Source: Actinomycetes bacterium
GTDB taxonomy: Bacteria > Actinomycetota > Acidimicrobiia > Acidimicrobiales > RAAP-2
Assembly: GCA_021831035.1 (NCBI GenBank)
Contig: JAKBNL010000010.1
Location: 24,401-88,400 of the forward strand
Direction of reading: 5' to 3'
DNA length: 64,000 bases
Positions 27,671 through 37,214 of the stretch are shown here, piece by piece. The notes under the pieces were generated by a model that saw only the letters and a list, made by a program, of their open reading frames with translations, did no database searches and had not been told where the DNA came from. Numbering within the stretch: position 1 is the stretch's first letter; every line of letters begins with the position of its first letter. A program made the position numbers and the translations under genes.

Positions 27671-28426
27671 TCACGCCGACGGCTCGGGCCTGTTCCCGTC
27701 ATCGGTGGAACCGCCAGGGGCGGTCGCGACCTCGGGGCCGGTGCCCGGGGACTCGAGTCCCGCAACGCTGACCGGCTCGTCCTCGGGCTCGGGCCTAGCC
27801 GACGCGGTGGTTCCGCCCGGGGTCTTGGCACGCGGATGTGGCTCGGGCTCGGGCTCGACCTGGACCGCGGGCTCGGGCTCGGGCTCGGGCTCGTCGAGGT
27901 GGGCCGAGTAGTCGAGGGGACCGGCGTCGGCGAAGCCCTGGCGGACCCCCTGGCCGGCCCGGCGGGCGAGCTGCTCGGGCTCGAAGAGCATCCAGTAGGC
28001 GTTGCGGGCGTGCCGGCGCGAGCGGTTCTCGAAGACCGAGGCCAGCACGACGGGGTCGTCGGCCTCGTCCTCGTGGACGAAGACCTCGAGGATGGGCGTC
28101 GAGGTCATGAGCTGGGCCCACATGATCCCGAGGGAGGCCTCGTGGGCGCACTGTTTGTCGATGGGCGCCGAGCCCGGCATCCCGAGGGCCACCACGACGT
28201 CGGCGCCCTCGCGCTCGATCATGCGCTTGGCCGCCACGGCGAGGTCCTTGAAGCCCGGCACGGTCTGGCTGCGCACGACGAAGCGCGAGCCGTACCCGGG
28301 GCAGTCGGCTAGTTCGGCGCGCGCCGCCGCGCCCATGTCGTAGCGGGCGAACATCGTGTCGATCACCCCGACGACGGCCGGGCGGTCTTCCGCCTCGTCC
28401 TTCGCCCTCTCCTTCTTCTTCGCCAC
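27671..28426 (-). CDS. ribC: Archaeal-type riboflavin synthase with Pro/Glu-rich C-terminal tail
   Basis: 251 aa. Residues about 17-165 match the archaeal riboflavin synthase (lumazine-synthase fold, unrelated to the bacterial RibE barrel): IDTMFARYDM, TVPGFKDLAVA, ALGMPG, CAHEASLGI, EVFVHEDEADD and RQGFADAGP. It would make riboflavin from two lumazines. The N-terminus adds a charged VAKKKERAKDEAE. The last 85 residues are low complexity, with EP repeats. The GTG start at 28426 has GAGGAGG and a TACACT -10 (28446-28451). Bacteria normally use RibE, so this is unusual; whether a RibE also exists elsewhere is unknown. Confidence 0.82.
   Translation of the reverse strand: MAKKKERAKDEAEDRPAVVGVIDTMFARYDMGAAARAELADCPGYGSRFVVRSQTVPGFKDLAVAAKRMIEREGADVVVALGMPGSAPIDKQCAHEASLGIMWAQLMTSTPILEVFVHEDEADDPVVLASVFENRSRRHARNAYWMLFEPEQLARRAGQGVRQGFADAGPLDYSAHLDEPEPEPEPAVQVEPEPEPHPRAKTPGGTTASARPEPEDEPVSVAGLESPGTGPEVATAPGGSTDDGNRPEPSA
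27841..27892 (+). repeat. CTCGGG hexanucleotide repeat in the ribC tail
   Basis: Tandem GGGCTC/CTCGGG units occur in two blocks (about 27841-27857 and 27869-27892). They encode the Glu-Pro repeats of the riboflavin synthase tail on the minus strand. In-frame length variation by slippage is possible. Confidence 0.6.
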
Positions 28427-28501
28427 CTCGGCCTCCTCGAGCCCCAGTGTAGGGAGGTCCCGGGGGTCCGACCTAGGGTGGCCTCGGCGAAAGGGGCGAG
28501 C

Positions 28502-29806
28502 GTGGCCTGGGACTTCTCGACCGACGAGGCCTTCGCGGCCGACCTCGAATGGATGCGCGAGGTGGTGCGTGAGGAGGTGGAGCCGCTCGAGACCCTGGAC
28601 CTCACCCGCGACCAGCTGCTCGCCCTCATCGCCCCGATCCAAGAGCGGGTGCGCGCGCGCGGCCTCTGGGCCGCCCACCTGCCGCCGGCCCTCGGGGGGA
28701 CGGGCTTCGGCCAGGTGCGCCTCGGGCTGATGCACGAGATCCTCGGGCGCAGCCCCTACGGCCCGGTCGTCTTCGGCAACAACGCCCCCGACAGCGGCAA
28801 CGCCGAGCTGCTGGCCGTGGCGATGGAGATGACCGGGCGCACCGACATCGAGGACCGCTGGCTGCGCCCGCTGCTCGAGGGCCGGCTGCGCTCCGGCTTC
28901 TCGATGACCGAGCCCGAGACGGCCGGCAGCGACCCGCGTCTCCTGCGGACCCGGGCGGTGCGCGACGGGGACGAGTGGGTGATCTCCGGCCACAAGTGGT
29001 ACACGACGAACGGGTCGGTGGCCGACCTGCTCATCGTGATGGCGGTGACGAACCCCGACGTCAGCCCGTACCAGGGCAGCTCGATGTTCGTGGTGCCGGC
29101 CGCGACCCCGGGGGTGCGCATCGTGCGCGACGTCGGCTCGATGGACGAGCCCCGGGTCACCTACGGGCGCTTCGGCAACCACGCCGAGATCTACTACGAC
29201 GAGGTGCGCGTCCCCCTCGACCACCTAGTCGGCCCGGATGGCTCGGGCTTCGCCCTGGCCCAGGCCCGCCTGGGGCCCGGGCGCATCCACCACTGCATGC
29301 GCTGGCTGGGCCAGGCCAGCCGCGCCTTCGACATGATGTGCGAGCGCGCGAAGAGCCGCTACACCCACGGGTCGCTGCTCGCCGACAAGCAGACGGTCCA
29401 GAACTGGATCGCCGACTCGGCGGCCGAGATGCACGCCGCCCGACTGATGACCCTGCACGCGGCCTGGACGATCGACCAGCGCGGCGCCGCCGGCGCCCGC
29501 GACGAGATCGCCATGATCAAGTACTTCGGGGCGAAGGTCCTGCACGACGTGGTCGACCGGGCCCTGCAGGTCCACGGGGCGCTCGGCTACTCGGCCGACC
29601 TGCCGCTCGAGGCGATGTACCGCGCGGCGCGCGCGGCGCGCATCTACGACGGCCCCGACGAGGTGCACCGCCAGAGCGTCGCGCGCCACACCCTCGCGCG
29701 CTACGAGGCCCGCGAGGTGCCCCGCGAGTACGTGCCGGCGCGGCGCGCGGCCGCCCTCGCGCGCTACGCCGAGGCCCTCGAGCTCTTAGAGGCCGAGTCG
29801 GTCTAG
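28502..29806 (+). CDS. Acyl-CoA dehydrogenase
   Basis: 434 aa flavoprotein of the acyl-CoA dehydrogenase family. The FAD/substrate signature FSMTEPETAGSDPR is near residues 133-146, and the C-terminal QVHGALGYS carries the flavin-contacting region. The GTG at 28502 is favoured over 28478 because AAGGGG precedes it and the likely -10 TAGGGT (28474-28479) overlaps the upstream codon. It is divergent from ribC. The acyl substrate is unknown; the long N-terminal helical part resembles the group acting on larger or branched acyl-CoAs. Confidence 0.9.
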   Translation: MAWDFSTDEAFAADLEWMREVVREEVEPLETLDLTRDQLLALIAPIQERVRARGLWAAHLPPALGGTGFGQVRLGLMHEILGRSPYGPVVFGNNAPDSGNAELLAVAMEMTGRTDIEDRWLRPLLEGRLRSGFSMTEPETAGSDPRLLRTRAVRDGDEWVISGHKWYTTNGSVADLLIVMAVTNPDVSPYQGSSMFVVPAATPGVRIVRDVGSMDEPRVTYGRFGNHAEIYYDEVRVPLDHLVGPDGSGFALAQARLGPGRIHHCMRWLGQASRAFDMMCERAKSRYTHGSLLADKQTVQNWIADSAAEMHAARLMTLHAAWTIDQRGAAGARDEIAMIKYFGAKVLHDVVDRALQVHGALGYSADLPLEAMYRAARAARIYDGPDEVHRQSVARHTLARYEAREVPREYVPARRAAALARYAEALELLEAESV

Positions 29807-30753
29807 CGCGGCGCGAGGCCCGCGACGGCGTCGGCCAGCTCGACGCCCACCGGCACGACGGCCAGGATCGGCACCTCGACGCCCGCCTCGCCGTAGCGCG
29901 TGACGTGCTCGCGGCACGCCTCGAAGGGTCCGTGGACGATGAGCTCGTCGACGACGGCGTCGGGGATGACCTCGTTGGCCCGGGCCCGGTCGCCCGCGGC
30001 CCACGCCTCCCACATCGGCGTGAGCGCCTCGGTGCGTCCGAGCCAACGGTGGAACTCGGCGTAGGCCGGCACCGTGAGGTACGACGAGATCATGCGCCGC
30101 CCGACGCGCCGGGCGAGGTCGGCGTCGGCCGTCGGCACCACGAAGAGTCGAGCCGCGACGGTTCCGGCGCCGACCTCGGCCCGACAACGCGCGACGTCGT
30201 CGGCCCCGAGCCAGTTGAGGATCGCGCCGTCGGCCTCGCGCCCGGCGAGGCGCAGCATGCCGGGACGCAGGGCCGCGAGGAAGACCTCGGGAACGTGGGT
30301 GACCGGCCGAGAGAGCCGGAAGCCCTTGACGGCGAAGGTCTCGTAGGTCTCATCGACGCGCTCGCCGGCGAGGGCCGTGCGCAGGAACCTCAGCGTGTCG
30401 CGGGTGCGCGCGTAGGGCCGGTCGAAGGGGACGGCGTTCCAGCGCTCGACGACCGCGGGGGAGGAGGCGCCCAGTCCCAGGGTGAATCGCCCCTCGGAGA
30501 GCTCGCTCATCGCCGCGGCCGTCATGGCGAGCAGGCCCGGGCCGCGGGTGAAGGCGGGCACCACCGCGACCCCGAGGCGCAGGCGGGGTTCGGTCACCGC
30601 CGCCAGCGCCAGGGGGGTCATCCCGTCGGCGCCGTCGACCTCGGCCGACCAGACGTCGGTGTAGCCGAGGTCGGCCAGGCGCCGGTACCAGTCGCGGTGC
30701 TCGGGCAGGCTCACCCCGTCGAAGGGGACGGTGATGCCGTAGCGGCCGCTCAC
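29803..30753 (-). CDS. LLM-class (F420-dependent type) oxidoreductase
   Basis: 316 aa luciferase-like TIM barrel. Diagnostic segments include YTDVWSAEVDGADGMTPL, RLRLGVAVVPAFTRGP and GRFTLGLGASSPAVVERWN, typical of actinobacterial F420-dependent enzymes. Start GTG 30753 overlaps the ppk2 stop by GTGA; the stop overlaps the acyl-CoA dehydrogenase stop on the other strand. The coenzyme (F420 rather than FMN) is inferred from family resemblance. Substrate unknown. Confidence 0.87.
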   Translation of the reverse strand: MSGRYGITVPFDGVSLPEHRDWYRRLADLGYTDVWSAEVDGADGMTPLALAAVTEPRLRLGVAVVPAFTRGPGLLAMTAAAMSELSEGRFTLGLGASSPAVVERWNAVPFDRPYARTRDTLRFLRTALAGERVDETYETFAVKGFRLSRPVTHVPEVFLAALRPGMLRLAGREADGAILNWLGADDVARCRAEVGAGTVAARLFVVPTADADLARRVGRRMISSYLTVPAYAEFHRWLGRTEALTPMWEAWAAGDRARANEVIPDAVVDELIVHGPFEACREHVTRYGEAGVEVPILAVVPVGVELADAVAGLAPR

Positions 30754-31529
30754 GCGAGGTAGTCCCGTCCGCGCGAGGGCGGCACCTCGACGCCGCGGCG
30801 CTCGAGGTCTTTCTCCCAGCGCTCGATGATGGTCTCGATCACCGCGGCCCGGGCGTAGTGCTTGTTCTCGGCCGGGATGAGATCCCAGTGGGCGTGGGCG
30901 TGGTCGGTCCACTCGACCATGTCGGCGAGGCAGCGCAGGTAGGCGGGGCGGCCCTCGCGGTTGCGCCAGTCGTCCTCGGTCAGCTTCCACTGCTTCATCG
31001 GGTCCTGGGCGCGCTCCTCGAAGCGGCGCAGCTGCTCGTGCGCCGACACGTGCAGCCAGATCTTGACGATCGTGGCGCCGTCGTCGACCAGCATCCGCTC
31101 GAACTCGACGATCTCGGCGGCCGAGCGCTTCGCCGTCTTGTCGTCGATCAGTCCCTCGACCCGCTCGACGAGGAGCCGGCCGTACCAGGAGCGGTCGAAG
31201 ACCGTCATCTCGCCGCGCCCGGGCACGTCGCGGCTGAAGCGCCAGAGGAAGTGGTGGCGCAGCTCCTCCTCGGTCGGGGCGGCGACCGGTCGCACCAGGA
31301 CGTGGCGAGGGTCGAGCCCCCCCGTGAGGCGCCGGATGGCTCCGCCCTTGCCGGCGGCGTCGAAGCCCTCGAAGAGCACGGCGACGCCGGGCCCGAGCTG
31401 GTGGGGCGGGAGCAGCCCGGCGGTGAGGAGGCGCAGGTGGGTGAGGCGACGCTGGCCGGCGAGGACCCGCTTCTCGGACTCCTCCTTGGAGAGGGACTGG
31501 GTGAGGTCGATGTCGTCGATCCGTCCCAT
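30750..31529 (-). CDS. ppk2: Polyphosphate kinase 2 (polyP:nucleotide phosphotransferase)
   Basis: 259 aa PPK2-family P-loop kinase that transfers phosphate between polyphosphate and nucleotides. Walker A GFDAAGKGG is near 55-63, Walker B is FDRSWYGR, and a lid follows. The single-domain length fits class I or III; acceptor (AMP or ADP) not determined. ATG 31529 has GGGAGG upstream and a TACAGT -10 candidate within the end of the yfhO-like gene. It overlaps the LLM gene (GTGA). Confidence 0.92.
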   Translation of the reverse strand: MGRIDDIDLTQSLSKEESEKRVLAGQRRLTHLRLLTAGLLPPHQLGPGVAVLFEGFDAAGKGGAIRRLTGGLDPRHVLVRPVAAPTEEELRHHFLWRFSRDVPGRGEMTVFDRSWYGRLLVERVEGLIDDKTAKRSAAEIVEFERMLVDDGATIVKIWLHVSAHEQLRRFEERAQDPMKQWKLTEDDWRNREGRPAYLRCLADMVEWTDHAHAHWDLIPAENKHYARAAVIETIIERWEKDLERRGVEVPPSRGRDYLA

Positions 31530-31543
31530 CGAGCCTCCCGCGC

Positions 31544-33823
31544 TCACTGTAGCGAGGCGTGGGCCCCGCGCCCCGGCCATCGCGGCACGAAGCGGCGCCG
31601 CTCGTTCACGACCGAGCCCAGGAGGAAGAGCACGCCGAGGAACCCGGCGAGCAGGGCCAGGTGCTCGTGGGGTGGCAGGAACCGGTAGGTCACCCTCGAG
31701 GTCCCGGCGGGCACCGCGACCTGCTGGTAGACGCCGTCCAGGGTGGTGAGCGGCGTGGCCTTCCCGTTCACCGTGGCGCTCCAGCCCTTCATCGAGAGCT
31801 CGAGACGGGTGAGGGTGGTGGCGCTCGCGCAGTGGACGGTCGCCTGGTCGAGGGTGGCGCTCGACACCGTGCACGACGGGTTGGCGGTGGAGAAGAAGGG
31901 GCGGGGGTGGGGCATCGCGTAGATGGTGGCGAGCCCCACCGAGTCGGAGAAGACCCGGCGCACCCCGAGGCGGGTGAGGCGCGGGTCGATCGGCACCCGG
32001 GTGTTCATGAGCAGGTACTTCACCCCGGCCGCCTCGTAGTTCTTGAAGTGCCTGACGACCTGGTCCTCGAGCGCGACGATGCCGGCCCGGCCGCCCTTCA
32101 CGGTGAACTGGTTGCCCGGGTTGAGGCCGGAGTAGAGGCGGTCCTCGATGTAGTTCTTGAAGGACTTGGGGAACGGCAGGTCGATCGCCGAGAGCTCGTT
32201 GAGCGAGAAGTACGAGCCCCAGTTCGGGTAGAGGACGGCGAGGTCCAAGAAGCGCCCCTCGCCCTGGTGGGTCTGGAGGTAGGTGATGGGGGCGGTGTCG
32301 AGGGTGATCTGCTTGGGCGACTCGGCCGTGGGGACGAAGAAGAGCACCACGGCCTCGCCGGCCATGATCACCGCGAGCAGCCACGGCACCACCCGCCAGC
32401 GCGCGGTGAGGGCGAGGACCGAGACGGCCAGCACCAGCGCCAGGGCGATGAAGGGCAGCAGGTCGAGGCCGATCTGGATGATGGCCTTCTTGTGGGTGAG
32501 GGGGACCCCGACGTTGTGCGAGCGCGCCGCGAGCGCGCAGTAGGCGAGGAGCAACGTCGTGGCGATCGTGCCGGTGAGCAGTAGGCGCCGGGACCGGGCC
32601 CGGGCGATCAGGTCGGCGAAGCCGAGCCCGGCCAGCACCACCACGGCGACCTCCACGCTCGGCATGATGTAGCGCGGGAACGAGGACGAGCTCACCAGCG
32701 GGATCACGTTCCACAGGTCCCGCGTGCGGGCGAGGTCGAGCGCCCCGGCGAGGCCGAGGACGCACCAGAGGGCGAGCAGGATCCGCAGGGGCCGGTGGCG
32801 CGGGCCGAACAGACCGACGAAGGCGAGCACCAGCGTGGTCGTGGTGAGGTAGCCGCCGATTCCGGCCCAGGCGTTGGCGACGTTGGGGTTGGAGAAGATC
32901 GTCCCGTAGACGTAGGGGTCGAAGAACATCGAGAAGGTGTAGCCCGGCAGCCGGCTGATCCCGTCGACGGCCGCGGTGTGGCTGCCGATGTAGGCGACCT
33001 TCAAGAAGTCCTCGAAGGGCACGAGGACCGGCAGGGCGAGGACCACCCCCACGACGCCCCCCGTGGCCAGGCGGCGCAGCGCCCGGGGCCGGCGCGCGGG
33101 GGGCAGCGAGAAGAGCCGCACCACCGCCCACGCCCCGCAGAAGAGGCCGTCGAGGTAGGCGACCTCGGGGAAGCCCGCGTATATCGACAGGGCGAGCGCG
33201 ATCGCCGCCACGTACCACCCCCGCTGGGTGGCGCTCGCGGTCGAGTCGAGGATCATCTCGACGCCGAGCAGCAGCATCGGCAAGAACGCGACCGGGTTGA
33301 GCACGGCGTTGCCCAGCCAGGCGTAGGTGCCGTTGAGAGCGAAGACCATGGCGACCCCGGTCGCCGCGAGCGTCGGCACCGACAGGCGCCGGGCCAGGTA
33401 GTAGGTCGAGATCCCGGCGATCACCTCGAGCGTGAGGTGGAACCACAAGAGACCCGCGTTGAGCCCGAAGAGCAGGGTGAGCGGGAAGAAGGCGGCCGAC
33501 TGCATCTCGCCGAGCAGGGGCTGGCCGAGGCCCTCGAAGTAGTTCCACCAGGGCCAGTGACCGTGGAGCAGGTCCATCGCCGCGAGGTGGCCCTCGGACA
33601 CGGTGACGAAGCCGACGTTCGGGTCGATCATCGGCCGGCCACAGGTGATCCGGCAGAGCTGGTGGGAGATCCCGGCGGTCCACGAGATGGGGTCGTTGTT
33701 CGCCAGTCGCAGCACGAACATCCCGTTGCCGAGGAGCACCACGAGCACGATCGCCACCAGCGGCCAGACCGGGGGTGGGACGCGCCCGATGAGGTCGGCG
33801 ACGCGCGCCCGGGCCGAGGTCAC
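31544..33823 (-). CDS. YfhO-family polytopic membrane protein
   Basis: 759 aa with about a dozen or more hydrophobic helices and a soluble C-terminal domain from roughly 500 to 720, then a final helix. It fits the YfhO/GT-C-like family implicated in glycosylation of surface polymers such as teichoic acids. Start GTG 33823 has TAGCCT exactly 6 nt upstream and no Shine-Dalgarno, suggesting a leaderless transcript. Neighbouring GT2 gene supports an envelope-glycan role; substrate unknown. Confidence 0.8.
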   Translation of the reverse strand: MTSARARVADLIGRVPPPVWPLVAIVLVVLLGNGMFVLRLANNDPISWTAGISHQLCRITCGRPMIDPNVGFVTVSEGHLAAMDLLHGHWPWWNYFEGLGQPLLGEMQSAAFFPLTLLFGLNAGLLWFHLTLEVIAGISTYYLARRLSVPTLAATGVAMVFALNGTYAWLGNAVLNPVAFLPMLLLGVEMILDSTASATQRGWYVAAIALALSIYAGFPEVAYLDGLFCGAWAVVRLFSLPPARRPRALRRLATGGVVGVVLALPVLVPFEDFLKVAYIGSHTAAVDGISRLPGYTFSMFFDPYVYGTIFSNPNVANAWAGIGGYLTTTTLVLAFVGLFGPRHRPLRILLALWCVLGLAGALDLARTRDLWNVIPLVSSSSFPRYIMPSVEVAVVVLAGLGFADLIARARSRRLLLTGTIATTLLLAYCALAARSHNVGVPLTHKKAIIQIGLDLLPFIALALVLAVSVLALTARWRVVPWLLAVIMAGEAVVLFFVPTAESPKQITLDTAPITYLQTHQGEGRFLDLAVLYPNWGSYFSLNELSAIDLPFPKSFKNYIEDRLYSGLNPGNQFTVKGGRAGIVALEDQVVRHFKNYEAAGVKYLLMNTRVPIDPRLTRLGVRRVFSDSVGLATIYAMPHPRPFFSTANPSCTVSSATLDQATVHCASATTLTRLELSMKGWSATVNGKATPLTTLDGVYQQVAVPAGTSRVTYRFLPPHEHLALLAGFLGVLFLLGSVVNERRRFVPRWPGRGAHASLQ

Positions 33824-33829
33824 CGTCTC

Positions 33830-33835
33830 AGGCTA
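33830..33835 (-). promoter_or_regulatory. -10-like hexamer of the yfhO-like gene
   Basis: Minus-strand TAGCCT, 6 nt before the GTG start. Confidence 0.5.
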
Positions 33836-33859
33836 CAAGGGCGCCCGCCCGGGTCCGGG

Positions 33860-35569
33860 TTAGCGGGGCAGGTAGAACATCTTCTCCCCGAGCAGGACGA
33901 TCGCCTCGGGGAAGAAGGGGTCCCGGAACGTCCCGAAGACGTCCCAGCGACGGATGAACCGGTTCCGGTTCTCGATGGGGTCGAGCCGGCCCCGGGACGA
34001 TCCGACGTGGTGGTAGAGCCGCACGTCGGGGGCGTAGACGGTGTAACGGCCCTCGACCAGCGCGCGCAGGCAGATGTCCACGTCGTTCATCACGACGGTG
34101 AGCTCCTCGTCCATGCCCCCGAGGCTCTCCCAGAGGGCGCGCTCCACCATCTGGACCGCCCCGGTCACGGCGGCCACGTCCTTGGTCGCGCGCGCGAAGT
34201 AGTCGACGTGGGGGTAGTTCGAGTCGGTGCGCAGGTGCTGGGGGTAGGGCGAGACGACGATGCTCTCGTGCTCGCGCTTGCCGTCCTGGTCCAGCAGGCA
34301 CGCCCCCACGATGCCCACGTCGGGCAGGGAGGCCAGCGCGATGAGCCGCTCGAGCCAGTCCGGGGTCACCACCACCGTGTCGTTGTTGAGGGTCACCACG
34401 TAGTCGGCCCCGGAGTGGGCGACGCCCCGGTTGACGATCTTGGCGTAGTTGAACGGCCCGGGGCAGGGCACGACCCGGTAGCGGGTCTCGGCGAAGTAGG
34501 CCTTGGACTGGGCCTCGGCGGAGTCGTTGTCGAGGATGATCACGTCGTAGTTGGGGTAGGTCGTGATCTCCTCGATCGACTTGAGGCACCGGTCCACCAG
34601 GTCGATGCGGTCGCGCGTGGGGATGACGATGTCGATACGCGGCGCCGGGTCGGGCGCCGCGAGGGTCCAGTGGACGAGCCCGTTCAGCCGGTCCGCGCTC
34701 ACCGTCCCCTTCCAGCCCCGCCGCTCGAGGGCCTCGCGCACCACGGCCGCCGTGTCCTCGCCCAGGCGCGGGTCCTCGAAGGCCGCGGCGGGCCGACCGG
34801 CCGGCAGCACCCGGGTCACGTGGGCGAAGGCGCGCCCCGCCTCGCTCAGGCGCAGCCACAGGTCGTGCTCGTAGGCCACGCCGGCCGCGGCCCGGAACCC
34901 CCCGGCCGCGAAGGCCGACTCGACGCGCACGAGGGCGGGCCGGCCCACGACGTCGTAGCTCAACAGGGTGTGCGGGCCGACGGCGGGGGGCTTGAGCAGG
35001 GGGGCGAAGGGGTGGGGACCGGCCTCGTCGGCGTAGACGACGTCCACCCCGGGCGACGCGGCCGCCAGCAGGAGGGCGGCGCTGTAGCGTCGCTCGTCCT
35101 CACCGAGCGCGGCGTCGGCGACGAGGAGCCACTCGGCGGCGGTGGAGTTGAGGGCCTCGTTGAGCGCGGCGACCGTCTCGGCGGGTGGGCGGTCGGGGTC
35201 GACGAGCGCCACGTGCACGTCGGCGAGGTCGGTGTCGAGCGCGGCCAGCTCGGCCGCGTAGTCGACGACGCGGGGCCGGTAGTTGACCGGGAAGACCACG
35301 TCCTCGCGCGTGGCGATGAGCTTCTCCACGCGGCGCCGCTCGGCCCTCTCCCCGCGCAGCCGGCGCAGCGCCCGCAGCGGCGGGCCGAAGACGGCCCGGG
35401 CGGCCCGGTAGCGCCGGGTGTCCTCCCCGAGGATCCTCCCGGCCGTGCGCTGGAGCCGGGTGCCCGACATGAGCCGGACCTGGCGGTGGAACTCGATCCA
35501 GCGGTGCTTGATCTCCGAGGCCGTGATGGGCGGCGCCCCGGACTCGTCGAATCTCTGGATCAGTGCCAC
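33860..35569 (-). CDS. Family 2 glycosyltransferase with long N-terminal region
   Basis: About 569 aa from GTG 35569. The catalytic GT-A domain occupies the C-terminal half: DIVIPTRDR nucleotide-binding strand, LNNDT (DXD-type metal site), and GAVQMVERALWESLGGMDEEL acceptor region. The first 280 residues are a weakly similar GT2-like module lacking clear motifs, a two-domain layout seen in rhamnosyl- and polysaccharide transferases. In-frame codons extend to 35620. It is followed leftward by the YfhO-like gene, supporting cell-surface glycan assembly. Confidence 0.85.
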   Translation of the reverse strand: MALIQRFDESGAPPITASEIKHRWIEFHRQVRLMSGTRLQRTAGRILGEDTRRYRAARAVFGPPLRALRRLRGERAERRRVEKLIATREDVVFPVNYRPRVVDYAAELAALDTDLADVHVALVDPDRPPAETVAALNEALNSTAAEWLLVADAALGEDERRYSAALLLAAASPGVDVVYADEAGPHPFAPLLKPPAVGPHTLLSYDVVGRPALVRVESAFAAGGFRAAAGVAYEHDLWLRLSEAGRAFAHVTRVLPAGRPAAAFEDPRLGEDTAAVVREALERRGWKGTVSADRLNGLVHWTLAAPDPAPRIDIVIPTRDRIDLVDRCLKSIEEITTYPNYDVIILDNDSAEAQSKAYFAETRYRVVPCPGPFNYAKIVNRGVAHSGADYVVTLNNDTVVVTPDWLERLIALASLPDVGIVGACLLDQDGKREHESIVVSPYPQHLRTDSNYPHVDYFARATKDVAAVTGAVQMVERALWESLGGMDEELTVVMNDVDICLRALVEGRYTVYAPDVRLYHHVGSSRGRLDPIENRNRFIRRWDVFGTFRDPFFPEAIVLLGEKMFYLPR

Positions 35570-35688
35570 GGTGGTCTCTCGCTCGTGGGCTCTCGCGCCG
35601 CGGGCCCCACGGCGCCGCACCGCGAACGGCCCGGTGATTCCCCCAGATTACCGGCGGGGAATGGGCCCCCCGGGAACCATGGAGCGTG

Positions 35689-35694
35689 TATAAC
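35689..35694 (+). promoter_or_regulatory. -10-like TATAAC upstream of the APC transporter
   Basis: TATAAC stands out in a GC-rich gap, about 65 nt before the ATG. GGAGGAG nearer the start serves as ribosome site, so this gene is leadered. Confidence 0.4.
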
Positions 35695-35758
35695 GTGCGC
35701 CGGGACTCGTCGCCGACGGGCCGGACGCGGCGCCCGTCGCCGGAGGAGAGCGATAGCC

Positions 35759-37210
35759 ATGAGCGAGGCCCTGGAGTCGCCGGCGGCGCCGGTGCGCGAG
35801 CACAGCCTCAAGGCCGGGGTCCTCGGCCTGTTCGACTCGGTGATCATGGGGGTGGCCGGGGTGGCGCCCGCCTACTCGATCGCCGGCACGACGGCCGTGC
35901 TCTTCGGCGCGGTCGCCTTCGGCGGACCGGCGTCCCTGCTGTACTGCGGGGTGGCGATGTTCGGCATCGTCTTCGCCTTCTCCTACCTCGGGCGCGTCGA
36001 GACCAACGCCGGCGCCAGCTACTCCTGGGTCCGCCGGGCGCTGCACCCGGCGCTCGGGTACCTCTCGGGGTGGGCCCTCGTGGTCTCGGCCCTCATCTTC
36101 ATGGTGATCGCGACGCTGCCGGTCGGCTCGAACCTGGTGTCGCTCTTTTCGAACTCGCTCGCCTCGAACAAGGCGCTCGTGACGATCGTCGGCTGCGTCT
36201 TCTTCCTCTTGATGGTCGCGGCCGTGGCGGCCGGGGTGACCGTCACCGTCACCGTGCAGATCATCATGTCGACGATCGAGCTGGCCCTGCTGGTGCTCTT
36301 CGCCCTGCTCGCCATCTTCCACGCTCACGCCAACGCCTTCTCGTGGCACTGGTTCTCGCCGGGGATCTTCCACGGCTCCTCGGGCTTCTTCGCGGGCGCG
36401 CTCGTCGCCGCCTTCTACTACTGGGGCTGGGACGTGACGGCCAACCTCAACGAGGAGACCAAGAACGCGAAGACGACCCCGGGCCTCGGAGCGATCATCG
36501 GGATCGTCGTGGTGTTCTTGCTCTTCGAGGTGTTCACCGTCGCGACGAACATGGTCCTCACGACCCACGCCCTCTCCAACCCGAACAACGCCGCCGACAT
36601 CCTGAGCGTGCTCGGCCAGAAGGTCTGGCACGGCACGGGGGGCAAGCTCATCGTCATCTCGGTGATCCTCTCGACGGTGGCCACCCTCGAGACGACCCTC
36701 ATCCAGGTCACCCGGACCCTGTTCGCCATGGGCCGCGACCACACCCTGCCCAAGGCCCTCGGGCGGATCGCGCCGAACGCGAAGACCCCGCTCGTGGCGA
36801 CGATCACGGTGATGGTGATCTCCCTGGCGCTGTTCGTGGGCTCCCAGTCCTTCGGCTCGATCGCCAACATCCTCACCGCCGGGGTCAACTCCATCGGCCT
36901 GCAGATCGCCATCTACTACTGCTTCGCCGGGCTCGCCGTCGTCGTGCTCTACCGGCGCCAGATCTTCCGCTCGGCGTCGAACTTCGTCTTCATGGGTCTG
37001 TGGCCCTTGGTGGGGGCGGTCTTCATGGGGGTGATGTTCATCAAGGTCATCCCGACGCTCACCAACACCGACCTGTGGGTCGGCCTCGGGTCGATGGCCC
37101 TCGGCCTGATCCCGATGGCCTACTACTGGGCCCAGCGCAACCCCTACTTCGACATGCCCCCGAAGGAGGACCGCCACGCGGTCCTGCACGAGTTCGAGGA
37201 GAACCTGTAG
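35759..37210 (+). CDS. APC-superfamily amino acid permease
   Basis: 483 aa transporter with twelve or so helices. The APC signature GVAGVAPAYSIAGTT lies in helix 1, and FAGALVAAFYYWGWDVTANLNEETKNA around helix 6 and its following loop. Start ATG 35759 has GGAGGAG upstream. It likely carries amino acids or amines; nothing in the sequence fixes which. A BtuF-like gene begins only four bases after the stop, suggesting co-transcription. Confidence 0.9.
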   Translation: MSEALESPAAPVREHSLKAGVLGLFDSVIMGVAGVAPAYSIAGTTAVLFGAVAFGGPASLLYCGVAMFGIVFAFSYLGRVETNAGASYSWVRRALHPALGYLSGWALVVSALIFMVIATLPVGSNLVSLFSNSLASNKALVTIVGCVFFLLMVAAVAAGVTVTVTVQIIMSTIELALLVLFALLAIFHAHANAFSWHWFSPGIFHGSSGFFAGALVAAFYYWGWDVTANLNEETKNAKTTPGLGAIIGIVVVFLLFEVFTVATNMVLTTHALSNPNNAADILSVLGQKVWHGTGGKLIVISVILSTVATLETTLIQVTRTLFAMGRDHTLPKALGRIAPNAKTPLVATITVMVISLALFVGSQSFGSIANILTAGVNSIGLQIAIYYCFAGLAVVVLYRRQIFRSASNFVFMGLWPLVGAVFMGVMFIKVIPTLTNTDLWVGLGSMALGLIPMAYYWAQRNPYFDMPPKEDRHAVLHEFEENL

Positions 37211-37214
37211 CGAC

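Noticed and set aside
27835..27895. CTCGGG tandem repeat as a possible CRISPR or regulatory array
   Set aside because: Six-base units without spacers, in frame with the Glu-Pro tail of riboflavin synthase.
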